A stretch of DNA of 13,841 bases, taken from NCBI GenBank assembly GCA_017421145.1, contig JAFOTA010000020.1, positions 1 through 13,841 of the forward strand. The letters run 5' to 3'. Source of the stretch: Treponema sp. GTDB taxonomy: Bacteria; Spirochaetota; Spirochaetia; Treponematales; Treponemataceae. Both the position numbers and the translations under genes were made by a program. Of this stretch, positions 6,892 to 12,899 are shown piece after piece (position 1 is the first letter of the stretch; each line of letters starts with the position of its first letter). The notes beneath the pieces were generated by a model. That model was given only the letters and a program-made list of their open reading frames with translations. It was not told where the DNA came from and made no database searches.

Positions 6892-6971
6892 ATGTTCTAT
6901 ATGCGGAATGGATATGGAGCGTTGGCCTGCCGGCACTCTGGGAGGGGTTGCCGGTGGGCTTTATTTTTTTT
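6892..6971 (+). ncRNA. Predicted small RNA 2 (G-rich terminator loop)
   Basis: A strong plus-strand promoter and a hairpin-T-tract terminator only about 80 nt apart define a compact untranslated RNA between two minus-strand genes. Its 5' part (about 6892-6924) looks unstructured and contains TGCGGAATGGATATG (6902-6916). This can pair with 6746-6760 of small RNA 1 over 15 bp with two G-U. Its terminator loop carries TGGGAGGGG (6939-6947), the exact complement of the loop of small RNA 1. It is not antisense to a coding region; it ends 12 bp before the convergent PHP gene stop. The sequence matches no family I recognise. Confidence 0.6.
6925..6971 (+). terminator. Intrinsic terminator of small RNA 2
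   Basis: The 11-bp stem GCCTGCCGGCA/TGCCGGTGGGC (6925-6935 with 6949-6959) includes two G-U pairs. It encloses a 13-nt G-rich loop and is followed by TTTATTTTTTTT. There is no T-run on the minus strand, so it acts on plus-strand transcripts. Confidence 0.8.
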
Positions 6972-6982
6972 AGGGATGACCT

Positions 6983-7867
6983 TTATCCGTTTTCCCTGAA
7001 TTCCAGGCTTTCTCCTCCGTGGACTTTTTCAAGAAGGGGCTTAAGTCCGTCATACCACAAGGAATCGCTTATCTTAAGCTTCCCTGCCGCAAATCCAAGG
7101 AAACGGTCTGCACGTACTTTTTCACCGTGGAAATCAGAGCCTCCGGTGACCACGAGACCAAGGTTCCCCGCAAGCTCGACAAGCCTTTCTGCCTCGGATA
7201 TCCTGACTCCGGGATGCCACGCCTCAAGCCCCATAACGCCGGCTTCCTTTATGCTTTCCATGGTCTCCGCCATCTTTCCCCATGAAACGTACATTGAAAG
7301 CGGATGTGCCTGAACCGGAACTCCTCCAGAAGATTTTATGGCCTCAACCGCCGCTTCAAGCTCCGCTCCCTCGCGTTCTATATAGCACGGCCTTCCGACT
7401 GCAAAATAGCGGTCAAAAGCCTCCTGACGCTGCCTTACATAGCCTTTTTCCGTCATGATCTGGGCAAAATGGGGGCGTCCTATGTTTCCTGTGCCGAATC
7501 TTTCGGTCAGCTCATCGTAGGAAAGATCCACACCATGTCCCTTTAGAAGCGAAATCATCTTTTTGTTGCGGTTTATGCGCTCTTCATGCAGATAATCCGT
7601 TATTTTTCCAAGCTCCGGCGACTTGTGCGTAAGACCCAGGCCAAGAAGGTGGAATTCCCCGGTCGGCCAGCCTATAGTAATCTCAATTCCCGGAACGAAC
7701 GTAATGCCCTGATCTACGGCTTCGCGCTGAGCTTCTTCAAGGCCGGAAACAGTGTCATGGTCAGTCAGCGCCATGACTTCAAGCCCCTTGGATGCGGCAA
7801 GCTTCACCAGATCTGAGGGGGAATATGTGCCGTCAGACGAAGTCGAATGTGTGTGTAAATCAATCAT
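6983..7867 (-). CDS. PHP-domain phosphoesterase (RNase AM / nucleoside bisphosphate phosphatase family)
   Basis: The 294-residue cytoplasmic metal-dependent phosphoesterase has the PHP motifs in order: DLHTHSTSSDG (3-13), LTDHDT, PGIEI, GRPHFA, AHP and GGSDFHG. This is the full-length single-domain layout of the YciV/TrpH group. Characterised members are a 5'-3' RNase (Rnm/RNase AM) and a 3',5'-nucleoside bisphosphate phosphatase, so either activity is plausible; the substrate is not decided by sequence. The ATG at 7865-7867 is chosen because family members begin MIDLHTHS. An upstream GTG would add only six unlikely residues. There is no Shine-Dalgarno, and an extended -10 (TGCTATCAT) ends 8 nt before the ATG, so the mRNA may be nearly leaderless. 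It is divergent from the CRP-like regulator. I see no intrinsic terminator in its own direction. Confidence 0.88.
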   Translation of the reverse strand: MIDLHTHSTSSDGTYSPSDLVKLAASKGLEVMALTDHDTVSGLEEAQREAVDQGITFVPGIEITIGWPTGEFHLLGLGLTHKSPELGKITDYLHEERINRNKKMISLLKGHGVDLSYDELTERFGTGNIGRPHFAQIMTEKGYVRQRQEAFDRYFAVGRPCYIEREGAELEAAVEAIKSSGGVPVQAHPLSMYVSWGKMAETMESIKEAGVMGLEAWHPGVRISEAERLVELAGNLGLVVTGGSDFHGEKVRADRFLGFAAGKLKISDSLWYDGLKPLLEKVHGGESLEFRENG

Positions 7868-7875
7868 AGTGAGAA

Positions 7876-7884
7876 ATGATAGCA
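7876..7884 (-). promoter_or_regulatory. Extended -10 promoter of the PHP gene
   Basis: On the minus strand TGCTATCAT is an extended -10 (TGn plus a 5/6 match to TATAAT); no good -35 is visible. Transcription would begin 0-3 nt before the ATG at 7867, leaving no room for a ribosome-binding site. Confidence 0.5.
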
Positions 7885-7899
7885 CATTTGATTAATTTA

Positions 7900-7908
7900 T
7901 GATATAAT
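7900..7908 (+). promoter_or_regulatory. Extended -10 promoter of the CRP-like regulator
   Basis: TGATATAAT combines a perfect TATAAT (7903-7908) with the TGn extension. No clear -35 is present, as is common for extended -10 promoters. Transcription would start near 7915, giving a leader of about 57 nt. It faces away from the PHP promoter about 20 bp away, and both are spanned by the imperfect dyad GCACA (7882-7886) and TGTGC (7909-7913). Confidence 0.55.
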
Positions 7909-7971
7909 TGTGCCGATAAAGAAATAGGATGCTTCCGAACAGCACCCATTTGAGAATTCAGGAGACGTTGT

Positions 7972-9249
7972 ATGCCAAAAGTATTGACTTATGCAAGAGG
8001 ATCCATCATCTTTTTTGAAGGTGACAAGGACGAAAGGATCTACATACTGCAGTCAGGCACGGTTATTCTTTCGCAGTCAGATTTGGAAACCGGCGCACAC
8101 ATAAACGAACAGGTCAATCCCGGTGAATTTTTTGGGGTCAAAAGCGCGCTCGCTCACAAACCTAAGATGGAAACGGCGAATGTACTGACGGACGTTCAGG
8201 TAATCCAGCTTTCTGTACAGGAATTCGAGCAGATTATAGGAAAAAATCAGGACATGATCCTGAAAATGCTCAGGGCATTCAGCAAAAGCCTCAGGCAGAT
8301 TCACAAAAAGACCGAAAACGTGCTGAAAAACGATACGGCGGCACTTCCACCGGAACTCGGAATGAACATAGTGGCCCAGTGCTTCTTTGACGAGCAGAAA
8401 TACGTTTCCTGCATGTCGATCTGCAACAAGCTCCTTTCAAGGTATCCGACCGCATCCAATGCAGCCGGAATGAAAAAGCTTCTTTCACAGGCAAACCTTC
8501 TTCAGCAGAGGGTCGGAGCTTCGAAAAGAGGCGTTCAGGCATCGGCGGCAGCGGCAGCACCGGCAGACACTGCGCTCAAGCAGTTCGAGCTTCCTATGTT
8601 CGAAAGATTTTCAAAGACATACGAAGACGGAGAGGTAATCATAAGCGAATTCGAGCCTGGAGACTGCTTCTACCTGATCCAGTCCGGTCACGTGCAGCTT
8701 GAAAAATGCATAAAGGGAGCGATGAAAAACCTTGACATACTCCGCCCCGGCGAATTCTTCGGTGAAATGGCCATCCTCGACAACTCACCAAGAAGCGCGA
8801 CATGCATCGCAAAGGGGCCGGTAAAATGCCTCGAATTCAACAAGGAGAACTTCAAGGCTCTCATCACCGGAAACCCTCAGATAGCCATAATCCTCCTGAA
8901 ACTGTTCTGCAAGAGAATCTACGCACAAAAGAGGAGATTCAGAATCCTCTGCATAGAAGACCTTCAGGCAAGGCTTGCGGACGTTTTCCTCATGTACGAC
9001 GACATACAGGTTATGGAAGACAAGGTTCCTCCTACTGGTTCAAAGAGAAAGTTCCAGCTCACGATAAACGACGTGGCTCACTGGGCAGGAATCGCGCTTG
9101 ACGTGGCAAAAGACGAGCTGAGCAAATACAGCGCCAAAAAGAGGATTGAGATTTACGACGACTACATCATCGTGCTGAACATACAGGAAATGAAGCGCAC
9201 GGTCGACGCATATTTCTCAACCCACGACAAGTCAAAGGTAAGGACGTAA
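7972..9249 (+). CDS. CRP-like regulator with two cyclic-nucleotide-binding domains and a C-terminal winged helix
   Basis: The 425-residue cytoplasmic protein has a double architecture. The first cNMP-binding fold (about 1-110) has PGEFFGVKSALAHKPKMET at the phosphate-binding cassette, lacking the usual Arg-Ser/Thr, so it may not bind a cyclic nucleotide. A helical linker (about 125-175, FFDEQKYVSCMSICNKLLSRYP) resembles a TPR-like helix pair and is followed by an Ala-rich stretch (190-198). The second fold (about 205-320) has a canonical cassette PGEFFGEMAILDNSPRSAT (259-277). A Crp-type DNA-binding end (about 325-405) has LTINDVAHWAGIALDVAKDELSKY as the probable helix-turn-helix. The start has AGGAG 8 nt upstream. 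It is monocistronic with a terminator after it. It is probably a cAMP- or cyclic-dinucleotide-responsive transcription factor; ligand and targets are not visible here. Confidence 0.85.
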   Translation: MPKVLTYARGSIIFFEGDKDERIYILQSGTVILSQSDLETGAHINEQVNPGEFFGVKSALAHKPKMETANVLTDVQVIQLSVQEFEQIIGKNQDMILKMLRAFSKSLRQIHKKTENVLKNDTAALPPELGMNIVAQCFFDEQKYVSCMSICNKLLSRYPTASNAAGMKKLLSQANLLQQRVGASKRGVQASAAAAAPADTALKQFELPMFERFSKTYEDGEVIISEFEPGDCFYLIQSGHVQLEKCIKGAMKNLDILRPGEFFGEMAILDNSPRSATCIAKGPVKCLEFNKENFKALITGNPQIAIILLKLFCKRIYAQKRRFRILCIEDLQARLADVFLMYDDIQVMEDKVPPTGSKRKFQLTINDVAHWAGIALDVAKDELSKYSAKKRIEIYDDYIIVLNIQEMKRTVDAYFSTHDKSKVRT

Positions 9250-9272
9250 TAAAAGCGGCCGGATCAAAAGAG

Positions 9273-9306
9273 CGGGACATCGGACAAAAGATGCCCCGTT
9301 TTTTTT
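9273..9306 (+). terminator. Terminator of the CRP-like regulator
   Basis: CGGGACATC pairs with GATGCCCCG (9273-9281 with 9290-9298) with one A-C mismatch and an 8-nt loop. It is followed by eight T, 23 bp after the stop codon. Confidence 0.85.
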
Positions 9307-9329
9307 AGCCACATTTTTTGAATTTGCCC

Positions 9330-9357
9330 TTGACTAAAATCCGCTGATTTGTAAAAT
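9330..9357 (+). promoter_or_regulatory. Promoter of tRNA-Thr
   Basis: TTGACT (9330-9335) and TAAAAT (9352-9357) each match consensus in 5 of 6 positions with a 16-bp spacer. The predicted start near 9364 would give a 5' leader of about 28 nt removed by RNase P. Confidence 0.65.
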
Positions 9358-9391
9358 AGATTGTGCTTGCATAAATCATTGCAAGTTGAAT

Positions 9392-9464
9392 GCCAACTTA
9401 GCTCATCCGGTAGAGCAGCTCCCTCGTAAAGAGCAGGTGACCCGTTCAAGTCGGGTAGTTGGCT
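9392..9464 (+). tRNA. tRNA-Thr(CGT)
   Basis: The 73-nt cloverleaf folds fully by eye. The acceptor stem GCCAACT/AGTTGGC is 7 perfect pairs. The D-arm is GCTC/GAGC with loop ATCCGGTA. The anticodon stem is GCTCC/AGAGC with loop CTCGTAA, giving anticodon CGT at 9425-9427, which reads ACG for Thr. The variable loop is AGGTG, and the T-arm is ACCCG/CGGGT with loop TTCAAGT. The discriminator is T and CCA is not encoded. The last anticodon-stem pair is a C-A mismatch. It stands alone with its own promoter and terminator. Confidence 0.95.
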
Positions 9465-9479
9465 TTGAGATTGAAGAAT

Positions 9480-9518
9480 CCGCCTGTTCAACCATAATCA
9501 GTTGCCGGGCGGTTTTTT
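9480..9518 (+). terminator. Terminator of tRNA-Thr
   Basis: CCGCCTG pairs with CGGGCGG (9480-9486 with 9506-9512, one G-U) across a 19-nt loop and is followed by six T. It abuts the stop of the convergent metallophosphoesterase gene at 9521. On the minus strand the T-run is poor. Confidence 0.8.
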
Positions 9519-9520
9519 GT

Positions 9521-10390
9521 TTACGGCGAAACGATCCTGCATTTGATGCTCATATCCGATTCATCTATGGTAAAAAGAAGGAACCGTCCGTCTTTACCAA
9601 GGCTCGGGGCGTTTATTTCCTTGAACGTACCCGCCTCAAGCTCCTCATAAACATGCGAATGCCCTGCAATGACGTACCGCACCTTGTTTTTTACGAACAT
9701 ATCCACAAGAAGATCCCTTTCATACGAATCCTGAATGCTGCAGTAACCCATCAGCTCGTTTGAGAGGACGGGATAATGCGAAAGGACTATTTTCTGTTTG
9801 CCGTCGTTTTCCATGGCAGTCCTGAGGCTGTTCATCTGGGCGTTACCAAGAGAGCCTGAGGCGGAATCAATGAAATAGAAGCTTAAGGCTCCGGTCGAAA
9901 AAGTATAGAAAGATTCATGGGGATACATGCGCTCTTTCCAGTAATTCCATCCGCTGTTGTAGAGGTCGTGGTTTCCGGGCAGATTGTATACGTTTTTTAC
10001 CCCAAGCGTCTTGATATAATCTTCCATTTCAACATAAGAATCTATTTCAGACGGATTTCCGTGGTCGGCAGTATCTCCGAGATTTATGCAGAAATCCGGC
10101 TTTTGGCTTTCAGAAAACACCCAGGAAGTGAATTTAGCGGCATTAGATGCGGAATCTTCATTTTTACCCTGATGCACGTCGCTGATTACAAGAAGCTTGT
10201 ATTTTTTTCCCGAAATCGATGAAACCAAGCCGGATGTCGCCGTATCAGAAAGAACGGCTATTGCCCCTGCCCTATCTCCGACCGGATTTTCCCTGTAGAA
10301 CCCCTCATGTATGCCGTATCCGCATGAAACAGCAAGGAAAGCAGGCAAAACAAGGATTAAAAATACTTTCAATGCATGATTCCGTTTCAA
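9521..10390 (-). CDS. Calcineurin-like metallophosphoesterase lipoprotein
   Basis: The 289-residue protein begins with a basic N-terminus, a hydrophobic stretch and the lipobox FLAVSC, so Cys23 is probably lipidated and the enzyme exported. After a linker of about 40 residues the metallophosphoesterase motifs follow: ISDVHQG (Asp71, His73), LGDTADHG (Asp106), PGNHD (Asn140, His141), LSHYPV (His205) and AGHSHVYE (His244, His246). The dinuclear metal site therefore looks complete. The substrate is unknown; exported relatives act on nucleotides or phosphodiesters. The start is TTG at 10388-10390, overlapping the upstream gene stop by 4 bp, with GAGG 8 nt upstream; there is no nearby in-frame ATG. 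It is the second gene of a pair with a probable outer-membrane protein, which suggests an envelope role. Confidence 0.87.
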   Translation of the reverse strand: MKRNHALKVFLILVLPAFLAVSCGYGIHEGFYRENPVGDRAGAIAVLSDTATSGLVSSISGKKYKLLVISDVHQGKNEDSASNAAKFTSWVFSESQKPDFCINLGDTADHGNPSEIDSYVEMEDYIKTLGVKNVYNLPGNHDLYNSGWNYWKERMYPHESFYTFSTGALSFYFIDSASGSLGNAQMNSLRTAMENDGKQKIVLSHYPVLSNELMGYCSIQDSYERDLLVDMFVKNKVRYVIAGHSHVYEELEAGTFKEINAPSLGKDGRFLLFTIDESDMSIKCRIVSP

Positions 10391-11193
10391 AACAAGTACC
10401 TCACCATAAGCTTGAATTCAGCATCGTACATGTATGCCGAAAGAGTGAACAAATCTATAAAACGGGCGCAGGCTCCCGCACCGAACTGCCAGGCTCCGGT
10501 TTTGTATGTAAAATCAAGGCAGATGCTGGGGCTTCCCAAAAGGACTATGCGCAAAGGCTCATACGAAGATACCGTAAAATCGATTCCGAAACCAAGCGGA
10601 AGGGCAAAACGGAATACAAAGCCAAGGCCAAGGGATCTGTTTTCAACCGGCGGCGCCCCTATATCTGCCATGGAATAAACGGTCGAGTAGCGCAGAAGGT
10701 AGTTCACGTACATGTCCATGGAAAAAATACCGGATGTTTTTATCCCCAGGTAGAGGCCGGGCATGAAAGTATTTGAAAGGCTCACGTCGCCGAAAAAATT
10801 CAATCCGTAGAAAATACCTAGGCCTGCACGCACATATTTGAAGCAGAGCGGCCACAAAATGACTTCAGTTCCAAGATCGAAGGTTCCTGAAGCTCCCCTT
10901 GCATTGACGTTCACCGAGTATTTTCCGCCGTCCAGATGAAAATCCAAAAGAGCGGAAAATCTGTAAAGCTCATAGCCTGTTCCTGTATTGAATGCGCCCG
11001 CAATCCCGAAATGGGAGTTTCCGCCGAACAAAGTACCGGACGATTTTTTTTCCTCTGCCTTTTCCCCGTCAATCTCCTGGGGGACGACAAGCCTTACGCC
11101 GCTTTCATCATTATCCGAAAAAGCCGCCTGAGAGAAAATTGGAGTGCCGAAAAGCGCGGTAAAAAACAGCGCAAAAAACAAGGATCTTTTCAT
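10387..11193 (-). CDS. Probable outer-membrane beta-barrel protein, function unknown
   Basis: I do not recognise the family. The 268-residue product has a typical signal peptide, MKRSLFFALFFTALFGTPIF, with likely cleavage after SQA. A polar, Lys/Glu-rich stretch follows (about 25-50). The remainder is made of alternating hydrophobic strands rich in Gly, Tyr and Phe, ending in YLF. A C-terminal Phe is the usual signal for beta-barrel assembly, so an outer-membrane barrel of roughly 10-12 strands is inferred. The frame opens earlier, at ATG 11224-11226, but that ATG lies at or before the predicted transcription start and would add 11 residues ahead of the signal peptide. ATG 11191-11193 is therefore preferred, although its ribosome-binding site is weak. 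It overlaps the downstream metallophosphoesterase lipoprotein by 4 bp. Confidence 0.75.
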   Translation of the reverse strand: MKRSLFFALFFTALFGTPIFSQAAFSDNDESGVRLVVPQEIDGEKAEEKKSSGTLFGGNSHFGIAGAFNTGTGYELYRFSALLDFHLDGGKYSVNVNARGASGTFDLGTEVILWPLCFKYVRAGLGIFYGLNFFGDVSLSNTFMPGLYLGIKTSGIFSMDMYVNYLLRYSTVYSMADIGAPPVENRSLGLGFVFRFALPLGFGIDFTVSSYEPLRIVLLGSPSICLDFTYKTGAWQFGAGACARFIDLFTLSAYMYDAEFKLMVRYLF

Positions 11194-11226
11194 GCCTGGA
11201 ATATTGTGATTCCCTAAGACTACCAT

Positions 11227-11255
11227 AATTTAATTTATAAACAAATACTTTTCAA
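11227..11255 (-). promoter_or_regulatory. Predicted promoter of the beta-barrel/phosphoesterase pair
   Basis: On the minus strand TTGAAA (11250-11255, 5/6) and TAAATT (11227-11232, 4/6) are 17 bp apart. The start would be near 11220, which excludes the upstream ATG at 11226 as the translation start. Confidence 0.5.
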
Positions 11256-11256
11256 T

Positions 11257-11290
11257 CACCAACCCCGCCGCAGAGCAACGGGGTATGGTG
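11257..11290. repeat. GC-rich hairpin repeat, copy A
   Basis: CACC-A-ACCCCG (11257-11267) pairs with CGGGGT-AT-GGTG (11279-11290): 10 bp around a small internal loop. The 11-nt apical loop is CCGCAGAGCAA. The right arm shares CAGAG and CGGGGTAT with copy B, 50 bp away. No T-run follows on either strand, so it is not an ordinary terminator. Confidence 0.6.
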
Positions 11291-11314
11291 TTCTCATAAG
11301 GTATTGCAGTCGGA

Positions 11315-11356
11315 TTTAATACCCCTTGTTTCGCCCCAGAGGGGCGGGGTATTAAA
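11315..11356. repeat. Long composite hairpin repeat, copy B
   Basis: TTTAATACCCC (11315-11325) is a perfect inverted repeat of GGGGTATTAAA (11346-11356). Nested inside is GCCCC-AGA-GGGGC (11333-11345), stacked directly on the outer stem with a 7-nt bulge on the left. That gives 16 bp in all. It lies 46 bp downstream of the radC stop and lacks a T-run. It resembles an extragenic palindromic or REP-like element; the class is not identified. Confidence 0.7.
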
Positions 11357-11402
11357 CCCTCCGCTCGAATAAAAGTTTCTTTGTTTGCCGGATACCATGT
11401 GA

Positions 11403-12125
11403 TCAGACGGCAGTCACCAGTTTTTTTTCTGCAGATTGTTTTTCAAGCATGTCCTCATCCATAAGGCCGTTCGTAAGGAAGCTGAAAAATTCGTTTTTGG
11501 TTAGGATTATGTGGTCCAAAAAGCTTATTCCAAGCAGGGTCGAAGCACGGATCAATGCCTTGGTCGTCTCCAAATCGGCTGAAGAAGGCAGGCACGGGCC
11601 GCACGGATGGTTATGGCAGCAGATTATTCCTGATGCATGTTCCATGACGGGGGAAGAAAGCACTTCACGCGGATGCACCAAGGTTCTGTTGGTCGTTCCT
11701 ATGGAAATCACTTTTATGCTGAGTATCTCTCTGGATCCGTTCAATGAAACGCAGACAAAACGCTCGGTCGGTTCAAGGACTATGTGCTTTAGGTAGGGCA
11801 CTATGTCGGACGGATTTTTTATTACGGCACCAAGAGAACCGAATCTTCTGCGGCCGAATTCAAGCGCGGCTCCAAGTGAAAGAGCTTTTGCCTCACCCAC
11901 TCCGCTTATGGATTTCAATCTTTCAACGATGTCTTCCAGTGCAGTGCCGTTAATGATCTTTAGGCTTTCATGCGCAATCTTTTCGACGGGCATGGATTGG
12001 GTTCCCTTGCTCAGAATCAGCATAAGAAGCTCTTCGTCGCTCGGATATGAAAGTCCGTTTTTCAGTGTCAGCTCACGGATATCGGGCTTTTCTTTCAGCG
12101 GGACATATAAATTTACTTCGCTCAC
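11403..12125 (-). CDS. radC: RadC family JAMM-domain protein
   Basis: The 240-residue protein has the two RadC parts. The N-terminal region has helix-hairpin-helix-like motif ISGVGEAKA (73-81), followed by GAALEFGRR. The C-terminal JAB1/MPN domain has the zinc-site motif HNHPCGPCLPSSAD (171-184), with His171, His173 and Asp184 as ligands. Despite the name, RadC has no proven general role in DNA repair; the family is a predicted metallo-hydrolase. The metal motif is unusual. The common HNHPSGDPxPS has become HNHPCGPCLPS, so with the preceding CC there are four Cys within ten residues. The start is GTG at 12123-12125 with no ribosome-binding site and a TATAAT ending 6 nt upstream, so the mRNA is probably leaderless. 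It is transcribed alone. Confidence 0.93.
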   Translation of the reverse strand: MSEVNLYVPLKEKPDIRELTLKNGLSYPSDEELLMLILSKGTQSMPVEKIAHESLKIINGTALEDIVERLKSISGVGEAKALSLGAALEFGRRRFGSLGAVIKNPSDIVPYLKHIVLEPTERFVCVSLNGSREILSIKVISIGTTNRTLVHPREVLSSPVMEHASGIICCHNHPCGPCLPSSADLETTKALIRASTLLGISFLDHIILTKNEFFSFLTNGLMDEDMLEKQSAEKKLVTAV

Positions 12126-12130
12126 ATATT

Positions 12131-12160
12131 ATTATATTCAATGAAAAACACCGTTGTAAA
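12131..12160 (-). promoter_or_regulatory. Promoter of radC, start at the initiation codon
   Basis: On the minus strand TTTACA (12155-12160, 5/6) and a perfect TATAAT (12131-12136) are 18 bp apart. The expected transcription start is 12125, which is the G of the GTG start codon. Confidence 0.7.
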
Positions 12161-12169
12161 AAAATTTGC

Positions 12170-12199
12170 AAAAAAAACCGGCTCCCTTTCGGAAACCGG
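12170..12199 (-). terminator. Terminator of the EF-G/ATPase operon
   Basis: On the minus strand CCGGTTTCC (12191-12199) pairs with GGGAGCCGG (12178-12186), with two G-U pairs, around a GAAA tetraloop. It is followed by eight T. It begins 12 bp after the stop at 12211. Confidence 0.9.
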
Positions 12200-12210
12200 C
12201 CTTTGCTGAT

Positions 12211-12888
12211 TTATTTTGCAAGAATCAGATATGACTTAGGATCAAGCTTGAGCGCTGATTCATCAACAGGCTTTGAACCTGCTTTCAAAATCTTCACTTC
12301 CGTTCCCTTTGTCTTTGAAGCTGAAAGATGCACTACATCGGTGAAATATGGAAGGAGAGCCTTAGGAGCCTGCTCAGAAAGAGTTTCTCCGTCAGAAGTC
12401 GCTGACATCCACACCTTTGCCTTTGTAGCCTTTGCATAGCTTGCAACAGCCTGAATGTCGCTTTCCTTCACCTTCGCAAAATCGGCACCGTCGATTACAA
12501 CTCCTGCAACACCGATTCCGCCGGCCTTGAGAGCGTTGAGCGTGTTGATCACTTTTTCAAGGCTTACGTTGTCCTGGTTGAAGTTGAGGATCGTGCGGTT
12601 TCTGAGAACCTGTTCCTTAACGTCATCGGACATAGTCTTATTCTTTGAGATTTCTCCCAAGATAGTGTCATACCATGTAATGACGTTAGCTGACACCTGG
12701 TCGAATGAAACGTGAACCAGCTGCTTACCGTTGAGCAGAGTGTCCATTCCAAACTGAACCAAAACAGCCGTCTTACCAACGCCTTTCTTTGCCGTTACCA
12801 ATCCAAGCTCGCCGGCCTTCAAACCGCCGTTGGCAACTGCATCAAAAGCGCGGACAGGGCTGCGTTCAAAAAGTTCCTGCTTTGCCAT
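12211..12888 (-). CDS. Small RecA/KaiC-like P-loop protein, function unknown
   Basis: The 225-residue soluble protein has a Walker A AKKGVGKT (33-40) inside GELGLVTAKKGVGKTAVLVQ. A Walker B-like strand VAGVVIDGADF (127-137) and a further strand KAKVWMSATSDGE follow. The order and spacing resemble RecA/DnaB/KaiC-type ATPases reduced to the core domain. No lid, zinc or DNA-binding extension is seen. The motif VNG-like entry FDAVANGGLKAGELGLV is typical of KaiC-like proteins. The start ATG is preceded by AGGGGG about 6 nt upstream. It lies 11 bp after the EF-G stop and shares a transcript and terminator with it, so a role linked to translation is possible but only inferred. The lone Asp followed by Gly at the Walker B end lacks the usual catalytic Glu nearby. 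Confidence 0.7.
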   Translation of the reverse strand: MAKQELFERSPVRAFDAVANGGLKAGELGLVTAKKGVGKTAVLVQFGMDTLLNGKQLVHVSFDQVSANVITWYDTILGEISKNKTMSDDVKEQVLRNRTILNFNQDNVSLEKVINTLNALKAGGIGVAGVVIDGADFAKVKESDIQAVASYAKATKAKVWMSATSDGETLSEQAPKALLPYFTDVVHLSASKTKGTEVKILKAGSKPVDESALKLDPKSYLILAK

Positions 12889-12899
12889 CTCTTTCCCCC

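Noticed and set aside
6901..6999. Open frame of 32 codons inside small RNA 2 (MRNGYGALAC...)
   Set aside because: It has no Shine-Dalgarno, runs through the terminator hairpin and T-tract into the antisense of the PHP gene, and its composition is hairpin-driven.
11194..11226. Upstream ATG at 11224-11226 for the beta-barrel gene
   Set aside because: It lies at or before the predicted transcription start, has no ribosome-binding site and places 11 residues in front of a normal signal peptide.
11257..11356. CRISPR array or radC terminator
   Set aside because: Only two dissimilar hairpins with no regular spacers, and no T-run after either on either strand.
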